NCBI GenBank assembly: GCA_003243255.1
Contig: QFQM01000180.1
Coordinates: 1 to 9,166 of the forward strand
Direction of reading: 5' to 3'
Origin: Flavobacterium psychrophilum
GTDB taxonomy: Bacteria > Bacteroidota > Bacteroidia > Flavobacteriales > Flavobacteriaceae
DNA length: 9,166 nt
Shown here: positions 7,387 to 9,166 of the stretch, one piece after another
How the letters are laid out: each line of letters starts with the position of its first letter
Numbering within the stretch: position 1 is the first letter of the stretch
Notes under the pieces: generated by a model
Database searches by the model: none
Seen by the model: only the letters and a program-made list of their open reading frames with translations
Told to the model about the DNA's origin: nothing
Made by a program: the position numbers and the translations under genes

Positions 7387-8056
7387 TTTGCCATTTATAG
7401 CCTAAGCCGTAAATTGTTTTTATGTAATCGCCACTTCCTGCTTTGGTCAGTTTCTTTTTCAGGTTTTTTATATGGGCGTATATAAAATCATGGTTGTCTA
7501 GCATATCGGCCATATCACCTGATAAATGTTCTGCAATAGCACCCTTTGAGAGTACTTTGTTTTCGTTTCCTATAAGATAAAGTAAAAGGTCTATTTCTTT
7601 TCTTGTAAGGTCAACAGACTTATCGTTTACATATACTGTTCTTGCAAAGATATCTATGCTTATTTCGTTGAAAGATACAATATTATTGCCTTTAAAATTC
7701 TTGCGCCTTATAAGTGCCTGCATCCTTACCAACAGTTCAGATAAATGAAAGGGTTTGGTAAGATAGTCATCTGCGCCAAGGTTAAAACCTTCTATGCGGG
7801 TATCCAGTGTTTCTTTTGCAGAAATAATAATAACGCCTTCCATTTTGTTTTTGGACTTTAATTCTTTCAGCAAATCAAACCCGTCTCCATCGGGTAGCAT
7901 AAGGTCTAACAGGATGCAATCATAGTCATACATGCTTATCTTATCGAAAGCATCTCTGTAATTTTCGGCTGTTTCGCAATGCACACCATTAGGTTTAAAA
8001 TAATCTCTAATGCTTTGTGCAATTTCAGTCTCGTCTTCAACAATCAGGATTTTCAT
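7379..8056 (-). CDS. OmpR/PhoB-family response regulator
   Basis: The 225-residue protein starts MKILIVEDE. An upstream in-frame TTG would add five residues (MLTCN) but is rejected because MKILIV is the canonical first beta strand. The receiver domain (1-115) has the acidic pair Glu7-Asp8, phosphoacceptor Asp51 in LLDLMLPDGDG, the Ser79 position in IIISAKE and the conserved Lys101 in LTKPF. The C-terminal winged helix (about 125-225) shows DLTRKEIDLLLYL and ends with IKTIYGLGYKW, the usual wing of DNA-binding OmpR-type proteins. It is co-translated with the kinase downstream. The box immediately upstream of its start is repeated before two other units, so it is the natural candidate to bind all three and to regulate itself. 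Confidence 0.94.
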   Translation of the reverse strand: MKILIVEDETEIAQSIRDYFKPNGVHCETAENYRDAFDKISMYDYDCILLDLMLPDGDGFDLLKELKSKNKMEGVIIISAKETLDTRIEGFNLGADDYLTKPFHLSELLVRMQALIRRKNFKGNNIVSFNEISIDIFARTVYVNDKSVDLTRKEIDLLLYLIGNENKVLSKGAIAEHLSGDMADMLDNHDFIYAHIKNLKKKLTKAGSGDYIKTIYGLGYKWQNE

Positions 8057-8059
8057 ATT

Positions 8060-8096
8060 GCAAGTTAGCAAATGAATTTTGAATGAAATCTGAATT
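8060..8096 (-). promoter_or_regulatory. Shared operator/promoter element, copy before the response regulator
   Basis: On the minus strand the box (8075-8096) begins AATTCAGATTTC and continues ATTCAAAATT. Eight bases later comes AACTTGC (8060-8066; TAACTTGC with the preceding base). The ATG of the response regulator is only 3 bases further (8054-8056). If AACTTGC is the -7 element, transcription would start at or next to the ATG and the mRNA would be leaderless. Another candidate promoter further upstream, TTTG (8128-8131) with TATTATTG (8104-8111) after 16 bases, would place the box inside the leader instead. The box also lies 42 bases before the -33 of the divergent metal-efflux promoter and could serve both directions. 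Confidence 0.6.
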
Positions 8097-8138
8097 AACG
8101 GTACAATAATAGCGAATCCATAATTAACAAAGAAACCA

Positions 8139-8169
8139 TTGTATATTTTTACAGGCTGTCATAACTTTG
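8139..8169 (+). promoter_or_regulatory. Bacteroidetes-type promoter for the metal-efflux genes
   Basis: TAACTTTG at 8162-8169 is an exact match to the Bacteroidetes -7 consensus TAnnTTTG. ATTG with TTG at 8139-8141 lies 20 bases before it, an acceptable -33 element. Transcription should start around 8174-8178, which falls on the GTG start codon of the next gene. The -33 element is divergent from the response-regulator operon, 42 bases past its operator box. Confidence 0.72.
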
Positions 8170-8174
8170 CGTTG

Positions 8175-8555
8175 GTGAAAAAACTTTGTGTATACATACT
8201 GATTTTTCTGGTAAACCTTAATACCTCTTTTTTTGAAGAGCTGTTCAAGGTTCCTGTACTTGTACAACATTTTGTGGAGCATCAGGAACAAAATGTAAAT
8301 CTGAGTTTTCAGGAGTTTCTGGCTATGCATTATGGCAATAAAGATATAAATGATAATGACGATGATCGTGATATGCAATTACCTTATAAAAAGCTCAATC
8401 ATCAGGACGTTACCCATTTTGTATTTATACCTAACCGTTTTTATACTTCTTCAGTCAGAATTATTCCTGCAGATTCTCAATTGCTGAATCATTATAAAAA
8501 TAATTTTCTTCACAATCCACATTTAGGGGCACTATTCAGGCCACCCATTGCATAA
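8175..8555 (+). CDS. Small His/Asp-rich exported or anchored protein preceding an RND metal pump
   Basis: From the GTG at 8175 the product has 126 residues. The only alternatives are TTG at 8139 or 8172; no ATG is available, and 8139 overlaps the promoter. The N-terminus KKLCVYILIFLVNLN is a signal sequence or anchor. The rest has His in QHFVEH, MHYGN, NHQDVTH, NHYKN and HNPH, an acidic run DINDNDDDRDMQLPYK near residues 62-77, and ends LFRPPIA. I recall similar small proteins of about 130 residues ending in a Pro-Pro motif directly before CzcA/CusA genes in Bacteroidetes, but they have no assigned function. Periplasmic metal binding or delivery to the pump is a reasonable guess from the His and Asp content and position. 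The following pump gene starts 83 bases downstream with no obvious terminator between. Confidence 0.72.
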   Translation: MKKLCVYILIFLVNLNTSFFEELFKVPVLVQHFVEHQEQNVNLSFQEFLAMHYGNKDINDNDDDRDMQLPYKKLNHQDVTHFVFIPNRFYTSSVRIIPADSQLLNHYKNNFLHNPHLGALFRPPIA

Positions 8556-8582
8556 TTCTTTTTACCGGTTTTTATTTAATAA

Positions 8583-8605
8583 CATGCTGCATAAGTTGCA
8601 GTATG
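8583..8605 (+). repeat. Inverted repeat between the small protein and the RND pump gene
   Basis: The arms CATGCTGCA (8583-8591) and TGCAGTATG (8597-8605) pair over 9 bp with one G-T wobble and a 5-base loop. No U-run follows directly. It lies 34 bases before the pump ATG and could be an mRNA hairpin that tunes pump translation or marks a processing site, or an operator. An intrinsic terminator is unlikely because it is weak and lacks the T tract. Confidence 0.45.
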
Positions 8606-8638
8606 CGGTATTGCATTTATAATTCAAAAAAAGAAGAT

Positions 8639-9166
8639 ATGCTTAATAAGATAATCCAGTTTTCAGTAAAGAATAAACTGGCAATAGGCATTTTTACACT
8701 GCTATGGATAGTCTATGGCGTGTATGAAGTAAGCCGCTTGCCCATTGATGCCGTACCTGACATCACAAACAACCAGGTACAGATAATAACCACCGCGCCA
8801 TCACTTGGAGCGGAAGATGTAGAACGCCTTATAACCTTTCCTATAGAACAGGCTGTAAGTAATATTCCCCAACTTAAAGAAAGCCGCAGTATTTCACGTT
8901 TCGGGCTGTCGGTAGTGTCTATAGTCTTCGATGATGATACCGATGTATATTGGGCGCGCCAACAGGTAGCCGAACGCCTGCAAAAGGTAGACATTAATGA
9001 AAATGCCAACCTTCCGGAAATGGCTCCTGTAACCACAGGCCTTGGTGAAATTTACCAGTATGTACTAAAGCCTCAGCCTGGCTACGAAAGCAAATATTCG
9101 CTTGAAGATCTACGTACCATACAAGATTGGACCATACGCCGCCAACTTTTAGGTACACCCGGCATT
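8639..9166 (+). CDS. CzcA/CusA-family heavy-metal efflux RND transporter, N-terminal part (cut by window end)
   Basis: An open frame of 176 codons runs off the right edge. The ATG at 8639 is preceded by a purine-rich AAAAAAAGAAG, one of the few ribosome-binding-like sites here. The start shows the first membrane helix (about residues 12-33, LAIGIFTLLWIVYGVYEV). The HME-RND porter-domain hallmarks follow: PIDAVPDITNNQVQI (36-50), SLGAEDVERLITFPIE (55-70), FGLSVVSIVFDDDTDVYWAR (89-108), QVAERL, and PVTTGLGEIYQYVL (131-144). The family pumps divalent (Zn, Co, Ni, Cd) or monovalent (Cu, Ag) cations from the periplasm out through an adaptor and an outer-membrane channel. The charged helix residues that separate the groups lie beyond the window, so the metal cannot be named. 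It is probably co-transcribed with the small protein upstream; adaptor and channel genes are expected downstream. Confidence 0.93.
   Translation, partial: MLNKIIQFSVKNKLAIGIFTLLWIVYGVYEVSRLPIDAVPDITNNQVQIITTAPSLGAEDVERLITFPIEQAVSNIPQLKESRSISRFGLSVVSIVFDDDTDVYWARQQVAERLQKVDINENANLPEMAPVTTGLGEIYQYVLKPQPGYESKYSLEDLRTIQDWTIRRQLLGTPGI

Noticed and set aside
8122..8128. AATTAAC repeated at 8093-8099 and 8122-8128 as a further operator
   Set aside because: Seven AT-rich bases twice is expected by chance here, and it lacks the AACTT heptamer and spacing of the shared element.
8124..8378. Minus-strand frame opposite the small metal-locus protein
   Set aside because: Lysine- and isoleucine-rich shadow with no family features; the plus-strand frame has a promoter, signal sequence and conserved context.
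8713..9036. Minus-strand frame inside the RND pump
   Set aside because: The plus-strand frame encodes unmistakable RND motifs over the same bases.

Overview
The window joins two kinds of DNA. Roughly the first 725 bases look eukaryotic, most likely nematode: two spliced exons of a CYP2-clan cytochrome P450 lie on the minus strand, with a 43-base GT-AG intron between them and a TTTTCAG acceptor upstream. A third, unidentified exon-like open frame lies on the plus strand at the left edge. From about base 732 the sequence is AT-rich bacterial DNA of Bacteroidetes type, probably Flavobacteriaceae. The signs are SusC-style receptor architecture, near absence of Shine-Dalgarno sites, a TTG/TAnnTTTG promoter and the protein families present. 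The change from an intron acceptor to a bacterial stop codon happens within about 15 bases. A library, amplification or assembly chimera (for example a bacterium that was food or associate of a worm) is the simplest explanation; a real transfer is possible but unproven.

The bacterial part has two divergent groups. On the minus strand, in transcription order, are an OmpR-family response regulator, its histidine kinase (8-base overlap), a TonB-dependent receptor-like outer-membrane protein, an LTA-synthase/MdoB-type membrane sulfatase-fold transferase, and a DgkB/YegS-type lipid kinase (1-base TAATG overlap). On the plus strand a strong Bacteroidetes-type promoter leads into a small His/Asp-rich protein and then the start of a CzcA/CusA-type heavy-metal efflux RND pump, cut by the window end.

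The most interesting signal is a shared promoter element. The same AT-rich box of about 22 bases, followed after exactly 8 bases by AACTTGC or AACTTTG, stands in front of three minus-strand transcription units: the response regulator, the outer-membrane receptor and the transferase/lipid-kinase pair. This points to an autoregulated two-component regulon. The transferase would release diacylglycerol when it moves a phospholipid head group, and the coupled kinase would return it to phosphatidic acid. The set resembles in logic, not in homology of every part, the metal- or peptide-responsive EptA-DgkA envelope-modification circuits of proteobacteria, here beside a metal efflux pump.
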